Source of the DNA: Sandaracinus sp. | GTDB taxonomy: Bacteria > Myxococcota_A > Polyangia > Polyangiales > Houyiibacteriaceae | Length of the DNA stretch: 64,000 nucleotides | Assembly: GCA_020633125.1 (NCBI GenBank) | Contig: JACKEH010000001.1 | Location: 1-64,000, forward strand | Reading direction: 5' to 3' | In this document: one piece after another, positions 18,817-27,860 of the stretch | How the letters are laid out: each line of letters opens with the position of its first letter | Numbering within the stretch: the first letter of the stretch is position 1 | Notes under the pieces: model-generated | Told to the model about the DNA's origin: nothing | The model's input: the letters and a program-made list of their open reading frames with translations, nothing else | Database searches by the model: none | Position numbers and translations under genes: made by a program

Positions 18817-20586
18817 TCAGCCCGCTTCCGAGTCCAAGCCGTCGGCCGAAGCGCCCTCGCCTTCGGCGCCGACCCGACGAAGCTGCACCACGAAGGTCGT
18901 GCCTTCGGCGGCGTCGCTGCGCGCACGCACCTCGGCGCCCATCTGCATGCACAGATGCTTCACGATCGACAGCCCGAGCCCGGTGCCGCCGACGTCGCGC
19001 GATCGGCCCTCGTCGATCCGGTAGAAGCGCTCGAAGACACGCTCCAGATGTTGCGGCGCGATCGGCGGTCCCGGGTTGTTCACCTCGAGGAGCACCGAGC
19101 GACCCGCGGGATGCACGCGCACCCGAACGCTCGTGTTCTCCGGCGTGTACTTGATCGCGTTGTCGACGAGGTTGATCAGCACCTGATCGAGGGCCCGCGC
19201 GTTCGCGGTCACCAGGAGCACCTCGTTCGGCGGCTCGAAGATGAGCTGCACGCCGCGTTGCTCGGCCTTCGACGCGAGGCCTCGAACCACCTCGACGGTC
19301 GCCGACGCCACGTCGACGGCCTCGAGCTCGAGGGGGTGCTCGGTCGACTCGGCACGCGAGAGCGCGGTCAGGTCGCCGACCAGCGCCTGCAAACGCAGTG
19401 TGTGCCGCAGGATGACGTCGAGGAACCGGCGCGAAGCGCTCGGGTCGTCGACGGCGCCGTCGCGCAACGTCTCCGCGAAGCCACGAATCGCGGTCAGCGG
19501 TGTGCGCAGCTCGTGGCTCGCGTTCGCCACGAAGTCGCGGCGCAGCCGATCCGTCTCCCGAAGCTTGCTGACGTCGTGAAGGACCGCGACGACGCCCGCG
19601 CCTTCTTGCAGCGGCGCGACGTGCCCGCTGAACGCTTGCTCGGTCTCGCCGACCTGAATCTCGAACTCGACGTGCCGCGCCTCGCCCTTCCGCGCCGCGC
19701 GCACCGCGTCGTGAAGCTCGGGGCTGCGAATCGCCTCCATCGCGGTCAGGCCCCGTGCGTCGCGACCCACCATCTGATCGAGCGCCGCGTTCGTCGCGAC
19801 GATGCGCCCGATGCTGTCGGTCACGAAGACCGCTTCGACCATCGAGTTGAGCACCGTGCGAAGGCGGTCCTGCTCCGAGCGCAGGGTGTCGATGCGGTCG
19901 ACGAGCTGGTCGGCCATGCGGTCGAGCGCGCGACCGATGGCGCCGAGCTCGTCGTCCCGATCGCTGCGGGTGCGCGCGCTCAGGTCGCCGGCGGCGAGGG
20001 CGTCGGCGGTCCGGGTCAGCTCGCGGGCCGGCTCGATCAACATGCGCCCGAGCACGAAGGTCAGGAGCATCGCGATGAGCACCGCCATCACGCCGCCGAG
20101 GACGAGCAGCTCCCGCACCGTCGCGTGCACGCGGTCCGAGAGCGCGGTGGACCGAACCACCTGCACGATCAGGTCGTCGTGCCGCGCGAACGCCACGTGT
20201 TGTCCGTCCACGCGACGCGGGCCCGCACGACCGTCGAGGAACGCGTCGAGCGCCTCGCGATGCACCACGCCCTGCGCGTCGCCGAGCTCGTCTCCATCCA
20301 GGCCGGTGTCGCCCAAGATCTCGTCGCCGCGCAGGATGGTCACCCGCGTGCCGGTCTCCGCGCCGACGAGATCCGCGACGCGATCGGCCGGCAAGCCGTC
20401 GTCCAGGCGGGACTCCACTTCGGCGAGCGACGTCTGCACCGTCTCTTGGGCGAGCTGCGAGACGCGATGCTCGACGAGCGGATCTTCGAGCAACAAGAGC
20501 GCGAGGATCAGCGTGCCGATCGCGGTGACGACGGTGCCTACGAGCGTGCGCCGCAGCCCACCCTCCGGACGCGCGTTCAAACGCAT
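18817..20586 (-). CDS. PhoR-like membrane sensor histidine kinase
   Basis: The 589-residue product has two transmembrane segments (about 14-34 and 160-182) flanking a periplasmic domain, then HAMP (about 183-235) and PAS (about 243-345). The HisKA motif is NASHELRTPLTAI, and the HATPase boxes include NLVDNAIKYTP and GGTGLGLSIVKHL. This architecture is that of PhoR-type kinases. No response regulator gene is adjacent, so the partner is unknown. The start was placed at the ATG at 20586 (MRLNARPEGGLRRTL): the longer open frame runs through repeat DNA. The rhodanese gene follows 70 bases downstream. Confidence 0.87.
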   Translation of the reverse strand: MRLNARPEGGLRRTLVGTVVTAIGTLILALLLLEDPLVEHRVSQLAQETVQTSLAEVESRLDDGLPADRVADLVGAETGTRVTILRGDEILGDTGLDGDELGDAQGVVHREALDAFLDGRAGPRRVDGQHVAFARHDDLIVQVVRSTALSDRVHATVRELLVLGGVMAVLIAMLLTFVLGRMLIEPARELTRTADALAAGDLSARTRSDRDDELGAIGRALDRMADQLVDRIDTLRSEQDRLRTVLNSMVEAVFVTDSIGRIVATNAALDQMVGRDARGLTAMEAIRSPELHDAVRAARKGEARHVEFEIQVGETEQAFSGHVAPLQEGAGVVAVLHDVSKLRETDRLRRDFVANASHELRTPLTAIRGFAETLRDGAVDDPSASRRFLDVILRHTLRLQALVGDLTALSRAESTEHPLELEAVDVASATVEVVRGLASKAEQRGVQLIFEPPNEVLLVTANARALDQVLINLVDNAIKYTPENTSVRVRVHPAGRSVLLEVNNPGPPIAPQHLERVFERFYRIDEGRSRDVGGTGLGLSIVKHLCMQMGAEVRARSDAAEGTTFVVQLRRVGAEGEGASADGLDSEAG

Positions 20587-20739
20587 CAAGCTCGGGCGGT
20601 CACCCGGAGTGCGCGAACGAACGGGAGTGTCGGGGGAGGCGGTGGCCACGGCAACGCGAAGGGAAGATCGTGGGACGGACCGAGCCGTGCGCGCAAGGGA
20701 GCGTCGAAACGGACTCGCGACAAGTGCGTGAGCGCCCCC

Positions 20740-20845
20740 ACCTGCACGGATCCAATCCGTGCGGGTGGAGGCGCTCGGTGGTGGGGGGGCCCCAATCCGG
20801 CTTGCGAGCATCGTCGCTCCAAAGCGAATCACAACTGATTCGTCC
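20740..20845 (+). repeat. R2 repeat, short copy C
   Basis: This contains the R2 5' hairpin (GCACGGAT, CCA, ATCCGTGC at 20744-20762), the conserved GGCGCTCGGTGGTGGG and CCCCAATCCGGCTTG blocks, and a shortened 3' hairpin (CGAATCA, CAAC, TGATTCG near 20824-20841). Unlike copies A and B it lacks the central GGGAGCGCGCCGCTCCC hairpin. It lies between the kinase start and the DUF1697 stop. Confidence 0.7.
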
Positions 20846-20864
20846 GCCAGTTCCGCGCGGACGC

Positions 20865-21395
20865 TCAGCCGTCGAGCATCTCGCGCAACGCGAGCACCGT
20901 CCGCCAGTTCCGAGTCGTCACCGTTCCGGGGAGCTTCGTCTTGCCGAGCGCCGCCGCGAGCGGGCTTCGCCCTTGTCCGCCGGGCAGCGAGGCGAAGATC
21001 TCACGCCCGATCACGCGGCAACGCTCGGCCCCCCAATCGCCCTTCACGAGCGGTGCGACGAGCGCCTCGGGCGGCTCCTCCGACAAGAAGGTCACGACCA
21101 GCTTCGTCGGGTCGTCGACCTCGACAAAGGGGTTCGCGTCCAGGACGGCGTTCAGCTCGGGACCCGTGCGAAACGTGGTGTCGATCGGCCGCCCCATCTT
21201 CTTTCGGAGCGCGGCTTCGATCGCCTTCGCCAGCGGCGCCGCGCCGCGACGCGAGCTCAGCACCGCGTTGCCGCTCTGCAGGTAGGTTCGAACGTCGGTG
21301 CAGCCGAGCTCCTCCAGCAGGGCGCGAAGGTCGGCCATCGGCAACGCGTTGCCTTTGCCGACGTTCACGCCACGCAAGAGGAGCGCGACGCGCAT
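20865..21395 (-). CDS. DUF1697 family protein
   Basis: The 176-residue product is a typical DUF1697 protein: it opens MRVALLLRGVNVGKGNALPM, continues LRALLEELGCTDVRTYLQSG with NAVLSS, and ends in the conserved VTTRNWRTVLALREML. Family length matches. The members are small cytoplasmic proteins of unknown reaction. The start overlaps the argG stop by one base (TGATG), so it is translationally coupled to arginine biosynthesis, though a link in function is not established. Confidence 0.87.
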   Translation of the reverse strand: MRVALLLRGVNVGKGNALPMADLRALLEELGCTDVRTYLQSGNAVLSSRRGAAPLAKAIEAALRKKMGRPIDTTFRTGPELNAVLDANPFVEVDDPTKLVVTFLSEEPPEALVAPLVKGDWGAERCRVIGREIFASLPGGQGRSPLAAALGKTKLPGTVTTRNWRTVLALREMLDG

Positions 21396-22741
21396 CACTC
21401 TTCGCCGTCGCCGAGCAGCCCACCGATCTGCGCGCCGACGCCGCTCGCGAGACGACGCACGCTCGCGAGGTGGTGCAAGAGCAGATCGCGGTTGTCGCCG
21501 ACCGCGAGGTTCAACATCTCGAGGGCGCCGATGCGATCCTCGGGCGTGAAGGGCGGCTCCTCGACGCGCTCCATCGAGAGCTTGTCGGGCGCGTAGCTCA
21601 TGTGCTCCGCCTCGGTCTTCACGAGCGTGTAGTCGTCGCCACGACGAAGCTCGAAGGTCACCGTGCCGCTGACGCTCGGCGCGACCCAACGCGTGAGGCC
21701 GTCCTTGAGCATCAAGCCCTCGGGGTCGAACCACTTGCCCTCGTAGAGAAGGCGGCCGAGGCGACGACCGAGCGTGAAGTAGAGGTCGAGGGTCGACTCG
21801 TTGTGAATCGCCGAGAGCAGGCGCTCGTAGACGAGGTGCAGGAGCGCCATGCCGGGCGCTTCGTAGATGCCACGGCTCTTCGCTTCGATGACGCGGTTCT
21901 CGATCTGGTCGCTCATGCCGAGGCCGTGTCGGCCGCCGATGCGGTTGCACTCGAGGAAGAGCTCGAGGAGCGAGTCGTAACGCTTGCCGTTGATCGCGAC
22001 GGGCACGCCCGACTCGAAGGTCACGCTGACCTCTTCGGGCGTGATCTGCACGTCGGGCTTCCAGAACGCGACGCCCATGATCGGCTCGACGATGCGCATG
22101 CCCTTGTCGAGCAGCTCGAGGTCCTTCGCCTCGTGGGTCGCGCCGAGCACGTTGGCGTCGGTCGAGTACGCCTTCTCGGTGCCCATCTTGTACGGGAGGC
22201 CGAGCGTCTCGAGGTACTCGCTCATCTCGGTGCGGCCGCCGAAGGCGTCGACGAACTTCGGGTCGAGCCAGGGCTTGTAGATGCGCAGCGCCGGGTTGAC
22301 GAGGATGCCGTAGCGGTAGAAGCGCTGGATGTCGTTGCCTTTGTGGGTCGACCCGTCGCCGAAGACGTGGACCTCGTCGTCCTTCATCGCACGCACGATC
22401 GCGGTCGTGGTGACGGCGCGGCCGAGCGGCGTGGTGTTGAAGTACTTCTTGCCACCCGAGCTCAGGTGGAAGGCGCCGCATTGAATCGCGACGATGCCCT
22501 CACGAACCATCGCCTCCCGGCAATCGAGCGCCTTCGCGGCGGCCGCGCCGTGCGTCATCGCGATCGGCGGGATCTCGTCGACGTTCTTCTCGTCCGGCTG
22601 CGCGAGGTCGGCGGTGTAGCAATGGACCTCGAGCCCCTCACGGCTCATCCACGCCACGGCGGCGCGGGTGTCGAGGCCGCCCGAGAAGGCGAGCCCGATG
22701 CGAGTTCCGGCGGGGGGGAGCTGACGGTAGATGCGACTCAT
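21395..22741 (-). CDS. argG: Argininosuccinate synthase
   Basis: The 448-residue product joins citrulline and aspartate using ATP to form argininosuccinate, the penultimate step of arginine synthesis. It begins with the family P-loop (GLAFSGGLDT, residues 16-25) and contains VFGDGSTHKGNDIQRFYRYG, GRHGLGMSDQIENRVIEAKS and GIYEAPGMALLH. Its length matches the E. coli type (447) rather than the shorter type of about 400. No argH follows; instead a DUF1697 gene overlaps its end. Upstream lies the frameshifted Kazal-type pseudogene. Confidence 0.96.
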   Translation of the reverse strand: MSRIYRQLPPAGTRIGLAFSGGLDTRAAVAWMSREGLEVHCYTADLAQPDEKNVDEIPPIAMTHGAAAAKALDCREAMVREGIVAIQCGAFHLSSGGKKYFNTTPLGRAVTTTAIVRAMKDDEVHVFGDGSTHKGNDIQRFYRYGILVNPALRIYKPWLDPKFVDAFGGRTEMSEYLETLGLPYKMGTEKAYSTDANVLGATHEAKDLELLDKGMRIVEPIMGVAFWKPDVQITPEEVSVTFESGVPVAINGKRYDSLLELFLECNRIGGRHGLGMSDQIENRVIEAKSRGIYEAPGMALLHLVYERLLSAIHNESTLDLYFTLGRRLGRLLYEGKWFDPEGLMLKDGLTRWVAPSVSGTVTFELRRGDDYTLVKTEAEHMSYAPDKLSMERVEEPPFTPEDRIGALEMLNLAVGDNRDLLLHHLASVRRLASGVGAQIGGLLGDGEE

Positions 22742-22794
22742 GGCGCGCGCGGGATAGCACCTTTTCGGCCTCCGCGCGCGCTCGCGTCACGTGC

Positions 22795-23730
22795 TCACTC
22801 GGCGGGCAATCCCTCGCAGGGCCCCATCCTCTCGACGTCGATGCCCGCGGAGGCCGCGTTGCACGCGTTGCCGTAGGTGCGACCGTCGCAACCGCAGACC
22901 GGGTCGTAGATCCCGATGCAGACCTCGGGACGCATGCGGCAGGTTCCGCCCGCGTCGGGCGTTCGGCAGCTCGGCTCGTAGTCGCAATACTCGTCGCGAC
23001 CGCAGGTGGTGCCGAGGATGCCGCCGCACGATCCGCCCGGCGGCGGCTCGTCGAGGCATGTGGCGTACGCCGCCTCGCACGCGTCGGACGAGGGATACGT
23101 CGCCTCGCAATCGGAGCCCGTGCAATCGCAGCCCGTGAGCCCGACGCAGCGCGTGCCGTTCCACGCGAAGCCGAAGGAAACGTTCGCAAGCGCCGGTGGT
23201 CACGGCGTCCATCGCGCGGCAATCGCGCGGGCGGCACGCGGAGATGTCGCCGGTGACGTCGACCGACGAGGCGTGCGCGAGGCACGTGTTGCAGTAGACA
23301 CGTCCGTCGCAGCCGCAGACGCCGGGGCAATCGGCGGGGCAGAGATCGCCAGGGCTCTCGCAGACGCCCGCGACACCTTCGCCGCAGAGCTCGTCGGGGA
23401 AGTTGCAGAAGCCTTCGCGGCAATCGCGGTCCGAGTTGCACGTGGCGCCGGGCATGCCGCCGTCGCCGCCGGCGTCCGGCGCGGCGTCGACGCCCGCGTC
23501 GTCCACGTGGCGTCCACGCCGTCCGCGTCGGCACGTTCGCGCCTTCTTCGCCCGCGTCGACGGTCCCGCCGTCGCTCCCGCGTCGAAGCGTCCACCGTCG
23601 ACGGCGCTCCGCCGTCTCTTCTTCCGGCGGTGGCCCCGATCGATCACTGCAGCCCACGAGAACACTCCGCGACGAGCGCGATCACGAGGATCGCGAGCCC
23701 CCTCGTTCTTTCGAACGTCCTCCAACCATG
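22795..23730 (-). pseudogene. Kazal-type cysteine-rich lipoprotein broken by multiple frameshifts
   Basis: Joined across frames, this encodes a lipoprotein signal (GLAILVIALVA, then VGCSDRSGPPPEEE), an Asp/Gly linker and cysteine-rich domains, including CNSDRDCREGFCNF, a Kazal-like element GVCGCDGRVYCNTC, and a C-terminal Kazal-like element PVCGCDGRTYGNACNAAS with stop at 22795. Intact versions would resemble secreted protease-inhibitor-like proteins. At least four frame changes are needed: within the signal region (about 23655-23670), twice in the linker (about 23500-23620), and one extra T in a TTT run near 23184. Removing that T restores GACERSFGFAWNGTRC. Such clustering, with intact neighbours, argues for decay rather than sequencing error. 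Confidence 0.75.
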
Positions 23731-23853
23731 TCCGCATGCTACTCGCCGAGCGCTCGCACGCGAGCCGACCGTCGCCGCGATCCTGCGTCGGCATCGCATC
23801 GCGCGCGAGCGACCGGTCGCAACGCCTGAGGGCGCTCAACCGATGATCTTCTC

Positions 23854-24330
23854 TCAATCGTGATCGCGCGCACGAAGGTCGACGAGCGACTCGAGGATCT
23901 TCCGCACCTTCGGGCTGCGGTCGAGGATTCGTTCGATGCGGTGCTTCGCGAACGCGACCGCGTCCACGGCGTCGATCGCGACCACGGTGGCGGTGCGTGG
24001 TGCACCGGTGAGCACCGAGACCTCGCCGACGCAGGCGCCGGAACCGAGCTCGGCGAGCTGCACCGTGCCGCCTGGCGTCGCCGTTTCGACGCGCACCCGA
24101 CCCCGCATGACGAGGATCAAGAGCTCCCCTGGATCGCCCTGCTGAAAGACCACGTCGCCGGCCTCGTACGAGGTCACGTAGCCGCTCTCGAGCAGCTCGC
24201 CGCGAAGCTCCGCGTCGAGCGACTTGAAGAGGTGACTGTGCTCGACGATCGCCGTCATCTCCTCGACGAGCGCAGCCTGTTCTTCGGGCCGGAGGGCCCG
24301 ACCGCCCATCGGGATGCTGGAGGGTCTCAC
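23854..24330 (-). CDS. Cyclic nucleotide-binding domain protein
   Basis: The 158-residue product is a single cNMP-binding (CRP-type) domain: YEAGDVVFQQGDPGELLILV, VQLAELGSGACVGEVSVLTG with the phosphate-binding GE, and PRTATVVAIDAVDAVAF. No DNA-binding domain follows, so it is probably a signalling adaptor rather than a transcription factor. The GTG start overlaps the stop of the upstream response-regulator gene (GTGA), suggesting one regulatory unit. Which nucleotide it binds cannot be told; the usual Arg of cAMP-binding loops is present in APRTAT. Confidence 0.85.
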   Translation of the reverse strand: MRPSSIPMGGRALRPEEQAALVEEMTAIVEHSHLFKSLDAELRGELLESGYVTSYEAGDVVFQQGDPGELLILVMRGRVRVETATPGGTVQLAELGSGACVGEVSVLTGAPRTATVVAIDAVDAVAFAKHRIERILDRSPKVRKILESLVDLRARDHD

Positions 24331-24803
24331 CGCTGCAGGGTATCAGCGCCGCGGCCCGTGGGCGACGCGAAATCCCGGGTGGCGTCGATTCGAAGGCTCA
24401 CGCGGTCTGCCGCGAGTCGAATCATGCGCTCGGCGGTGGCGACCAGCTGCGGGAGCGGCGACCCCTTCAAAATTCGTACGTCGCGTTCGCAGTGCGCCGC
24501 GCGATCTGTTGCCGGCTCCGTCTCCGGCAGCGCCGACCAGAACACCACGGGCAGCGGCCGTTCGCGCCGAATCGAGAGGCGCGCGAGCGATTCCCCATCC
24601 AGACCCGGCATCGACACGTCGAGAACGACCACATCGGGATCGTGCCGTTTGATGAGTGCTCCGACGCCGATCGGAGAGCTCGTCGCGACGACGTCGAACG
24701 CCGCGTGCTCGAACATACGCCGTGCGAGCGCGATCAACTCGGGCTGGTCGTCGACGAGCACTACCCGGTAGGGGCCTGGTCGCAAGCTCACGTCCCCAAT
24801 CAT
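24327..24803 (-). CDS. Single-domain response regulator
   Basis: The 158-residue product is a receiver domain: acidic pair Asp18-Asp19 (VLVDDQPE), phospho-acceptor Asp62 in VVVLDVSMPG, Ser90 in VVFWSA in the conserved Thr/Ser position and Lys113 in RILKG. No output domain follows, as in CheY-like regulators. The start at ATG 24803 was preferred because the frame upstream is arginine-rich and lacks conservation. It is translationally coupled to the cNMP-binding protein and divergent from the Ser/Thr kinase gene, with about 270 bases between them in which I see no clear operator. Confidence 0.85.
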   Translation of the reverse strand: MIGDVSLRPGPYRVVLVDDQPELIALARRMFEHAAFDVVATSSPIGVGALIKRHDPDVVVLDVSMPGLDGESLARLSIRRERPLPVVFWSALPETEPATDRAAHCERDVRILKGSPLPQLVATAERMIRLAADRVSLRIDATRDFASPTGRGADTLQR

Positions 24804-25069
24804 GGAACCACCGCGGAGCACTGTCGAACATTTCTCGCAAATACGAGCACTTACACCTCTCGCCGAGAACCGTCGCGCGATGGCGTCCGCCGGTCCGACA
24901 AGACGCGGGGGCGACGTGCGGCGAGCGCGCCGTCTGCGCCACGGCATGACCGGGCGTGAGGCGCCGCGAGCGCCGCGAGAGTCGCGGAGCATCGCTCACT
25001 CGGTTTTCGCCTCGATTCGGCGAGAAAAACGGTCGGACGACGGGGTCGGTTGTACTAGGATGGCCCGCG

Positions 25070-25873
25070 ATGTCGCGGCGGCGCCGGAGCCCGGACCAAT
25101 ACGCCAAGGGCGAGGAGCTCGGGAAGTACCGGATCGTGCAGCTGCTCGGGACCGGCGGCTTCGCGCGCGTCTACCACGCGTGCGACACGGTCGAGGGACG
25201 CGACGTCGCGTTGAAGGTCCCGCACGAGCACCTGATGAAGGACGGCCTCAAGGAGGTCCTTCGCGAGGTGCGCATCATGGGGAAGCTCGAGCACCCCGGC
25301 ATTCTCCAGCTGCGCAACGCGATGTTCGTCGGCAACCGGCTGGTGATGGCGTACCCGCTCGGCGAACGAAGCCTCGCGCTGCGTCTTCGTCATCGACTCT
25401 CGGCGAGCACCGCGCTGGAGATCATGGATCAGGTGCTCGACGCGGTGTCGTATGCCCACGCGCGGCGGGTGATTCACTGCGACATCAACCCGGACAACGT
25501 GATCCTCTTTCCGGGGCCTCGAGCGAAGCTGATCGACTTCGGCATCGCGCGCATCGCGAAGCGCACGCAGGTCCAAGGCAGCGGCTCCGGCACCGTCGGC
25601 TACGTCGCGCCCGAGCAGGCGCTCGGTCTTCCTTCGTTTCGGAGCGACGTCTTCAGCCTCGGGTTGTTGCTCTGGCGCATGCTCGCCGGAGACCTGCCGC
25701 GTTGGCCTTACGAGTGGCCCTTCCCGGGTCACGAGAAGGTGCGGCGCAAGGTGCAGCCGGAGCTGATCGCGATCGTGCGCAAGGCGGTCACGGTCGACCA
25801 GCGCAAGCGCTACCGCGACGCGGGGCAGCTCAAGGCGGCGATCGACGCGTTGGGCGACGACGTCTTGCGCTGA
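25070..25873 (+). CDS. Eukaryotic-like Ser/Thr protein kinase (non-RD)
   Basis: The 267-residue product is essentially one kinase domain: glycine loop LLGTGGFARVY, catalytic Lys49 in VALKVPHE, catalytic loop HCDINPDN with Asp138, DFG at 156-158, and YVAPEQA. The Arg preceding the catalytic Asp is Cys (HCD instead of HRD), as in non-RD kinases that do not require activation-loop phosphorylation. No transmembrane or sensor domain is present. The ATG at 25070 was chosen because the longer frame starts in the divergent intergenic region. An R2 repeat begins about 15 bases after the stop. Confidence 0.87.
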   Translation: MSRRRRSPDQYAKGEELGKYRIVQLLGTGGFARVYHACDTVEGRDVALKVPHEHLMKDGLKEVLREVRIMGKLEHPGILQLRNAMFVGNRLVMAYPLGERSLALRLRHRLSASTALEIMDQVLDAVSYAHARRVIHCDINPDNVILFPGPRAKLIDFGIARIAKRTQVQGSGSGTVGYVAPEQALGLPSFRSDVFSLGLLLWRMLAGDLPRWPYEWPFPGHEKVRRKVQPELIAIVRKAVTVDQRKRYRDAGQLKAAIDALGDDVLR

Positions 25874-25884
25874 GAGCGCCCGCC

Positions 25885-26040
25885 ACTTGCACGGATCGAA
25901 TCCGTGCGAGGAGTCGTGGCGCTCGGTGGTGGGAGGGGGCCCCAATCCGGCTCGGCCGGTTGGGGGAGGGAGCGCGCCGCTCCCTCGAAAGAAGAGAAGA
26001 GCGGGAATCAGTGCAAGTGATTCCCGCTCTTCGCGCTCGT
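25885..26040 (+). repeat. R2 repeat, copy A with three hairpins
   Basis: The element contains hairpin 1 (GCACGGAT, CGA, ATCCGTGC at 25889-25907), the block GTCGTGGCGCTCGGTGGTGG, hairpin 2 (GGGAGCG, CGC, CGCTCCC), and hairpin 3, a perfect 14-bp stem (AAGAGCGGGAATCA / TGATTCCCGCTCTT, 25997-26031). It matches copy B at 30.0 kb closely. Position after a gene stop would allow a terminator or transcript-end role, but no T-run follows. Confidence 0.75.
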
Positions 26041-26320
26041 GCATCGGAGCCGACCGCGCATCCGAGCATCCGAGAGACCGCGCATCGGAGCCGACCGCGC
26101 ATCGGAGCCGACTGGGTCTGGTTCTCATCCTGACGCGAGCACGGGCACCAGAACCGCGCTTCGCGCCCCAGAGTCGGAGGCAGAGACGGCGCTTCACGCC
26201 ACCCCGCTTCGCGGCCTCACGGCTTCGCCGATACCGCGCTTCGCGCCACGAACACCCACGAAACGCTGTCGATTCGCGACGCGGGCGAGGCTGAAGAGTG
26301 GAGGCGGCACGTCGCAGAAT
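26041..26320 (+). repeat. Short direct repeats and R1 element
   Basis: From 26041 to 26112 the phrase GCATCGGAGCCGACCGC recurs three to four times. An R1 element follows from about 26115: GTTCTCATCCTGACGCGAG, GGGCACCAGAACCGCGCTTC, then repeated GCGCTTCGCGCC and CCGCTTCGCGGCC palindromes. The remaining bases to the flavoprotein start hold only its ribosome binding site. Confidence 0.7.
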
Positions 26321-26403
26321 CGTTCGACCGAGCAGCCGGTGAGCAGCACCTGAGCAGTGTCCGACCTGGGCCGCGAGGGCGGCGGTCGCCACGGTGGGGA
26401 CTC

Positions 26404-26408
26404 GGAGG
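26404..26408 (+). promoter_or_regulatory. Ribosome binding site of the flavoprotein gene
   Basis: GGAGG lies six bases before the ATG at 26415 and supports this start over an upstream in-frame codon at 26394. Confidence 0.7.
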
Positions 26409-26414
26409 TTCCCC

Positions 26415-27860
26415 ATGCATCGCCACGAACAACGCCACGCCCTCGTCCTCGGCGCCAGCCTCGGCGGTCTGCTCGCCGCGCGCGTGCTCGCCGACCACTT
26501 CGACCGTGTCACCCTCGTCGAGCGCGACGCGCTCCCCGAGCGCGCCGAACAACGCAAGGGCGTGCCCCAAGGCCGCCACGCCCATGGCTTGCTGGCCTCT
26601 GGACTTCGCACCCTGGAGTCGCTCTTCCCGGGGCTCGGTGAGTCTCTCGCCGCCGAAGGCGCGATGCGCACGGACCTCCCCCAGACACGCTGGATCCTCG
26701 GAGGCCGTCGTCTGAAGAGCGAGTCACTCGGCTTCCCCGGCGTCTGCGCCTCGCGCCCCACCCTCGAGGCCGAGGTGCGGCGTCGGGTGCTCGCGTTGCC
26801 GAACGTCGCCCTGCGCGACCGCCACGACGTGCTCGGGCTCGTCGTCGAAGGCGAGCGGGTCTGCGGCGCACGTCTGCTCGGGCGACGTGACGAGAGTGCG
26901 GAAGAGGTCGTGCACGCAGAGCTCGTCGTCGACGCGACGGGTCGCGGCTCGCGTCTGCCGACCTGGCTCGAAGAGCTGGGCTACGCGGCCCCGGTCGAAG
27001 AACGCGTCCGCATGGGCATGACGTACACGAGCGCCCGTGTCCGCCGCCGCCCCACGCACGCGAACGGCGACCTCGTCGTCGTGGTCGGCGCGACACCCGA
27101 GGTCCCACGTGCCGGGGCGGCGCTCGCGGTGGCCCACGACGAATGGATCGTGACCGTCATGGGCTACCTCGGCGCGCGACCCGAGCCGACGCTCGAGGGC
27201 ATGCGCGCGTGGGCTTCGCAGCTGATCGCGCCGGACCTCGCGGCCTTGCTTGCGGACACCGAGCTCGTCTCGCCCGTGGCGACCTACCAGTTCCCGCACG
27301 CCGGGCGGCGGCGTTACGAGCGTTTGCGTCGGCACCCCGAAGGTGTGATCGCGTTCGGCGACGCGATCTGCGGCTTCAACCCGATCTTCGCGCAGGGCAT
27401 GACCGTGGCGGCCCACGAAGCCCTCGCGCTCTCGATCTTGCTCGCGACCGGACGCACCGACGGCCTCTGGCGCCGCTTCTACGCGCGAGCGCGACCGATC
27501 GTCGACGTCCCGTGGGCGATCGCGACGGGCAACGACCTGCGCATCGAAGGGGTCGAAGGCACCCGCCCCGCGGGCGCGACGCTGCTCGACCGCTACCTCG
27601 ATCGCCTGCTCGCGGTGGCCGAGCACGACCCGAAGGTCGGCACCGCGTTCCTTCGGGTGACCAACCTGCTCGACGCGCCTTCGTCGCTGATGAAGCCCGC
27701 CACGATGCTGCGGGTGCTCTTCGGTCGTCGCGCGACGCCCGCGCTACCGGCCGACACCACGAGACCGCCGAGCCCTTCGACCTCGGTCGGCCACGTCGTC
27801 GGCACCCCGCCCACGGACGATCCGGACGCCCCCTTTCGCGCGACGATGCGGATAGGATGA
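26415..27860 (+). CDS. FAD-dependent oxidoreductase / monooxygenase-like protein
   Basis: The 481-residue product opens with an FAD-binding Rossmann motif (LVLGASLGGLLAARVL; VTLVERD for the ribose) and carries the second FAD signature GVIAFGDAICGFNPIFAQGM, in which the GD motif contacts FAD. This is the aromatic-hydroxylase/geranylgeranyl-reductase-like group. The substrate is unknown. The stop overlaps the start of the P-loop NTPase gene (ATGA), so both are translated together, an uncommon pairing. The upstream region is repeat DNA. Confidence 0.85.
   Translation: MHRHEQRHALVLGASLGGLLAARVLADHFDRVTLVERDALPERAEQRKGVPQGRHAHGLLASGLRTLESLFPGLGESLAAEGAMRTDLPQTRWILGGRRLKSESLGFPGVCASRPTLEAEVRRRVLALPNVALRDRHDVLGLVVEGERVCGARLLGRRDESAEEVVHAELVVDATGRGSRLPTWLEELGYAAPVEERVRMGMTYTSARVRRRPTHANGDLVVVVGATPEVPRAGAALAVAHDEWIVTVMGYLGARPEPTLEGMRAWASQLIAPDLAALLADTELVSPVATYQFPHAGRRRYERLRRHPEGVIAFGDAICGFNPIFAQGMTVAAHEALALSILLATGRTDGLWRRFYARARPIVDVPWAIATGNDLRIEGVEGTRPAGATLLDRYLDRLLAVAEHDPKVGTAFLRVTNLLDAPSSLMKPATMLRVLFGRRATPALPADTTRPPSPSTSVGHVVGTPPTDDPDAPFRATMRIG

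Noticed and set aside
25889..25907. tRNA-like T-arm (CGGATCGAATCCG) in the R2 repeats
   Set aside because: No acceptor, D or anticodon arm surrounds it; the same sequence is a simple hairpin repeated in three intergenic places.
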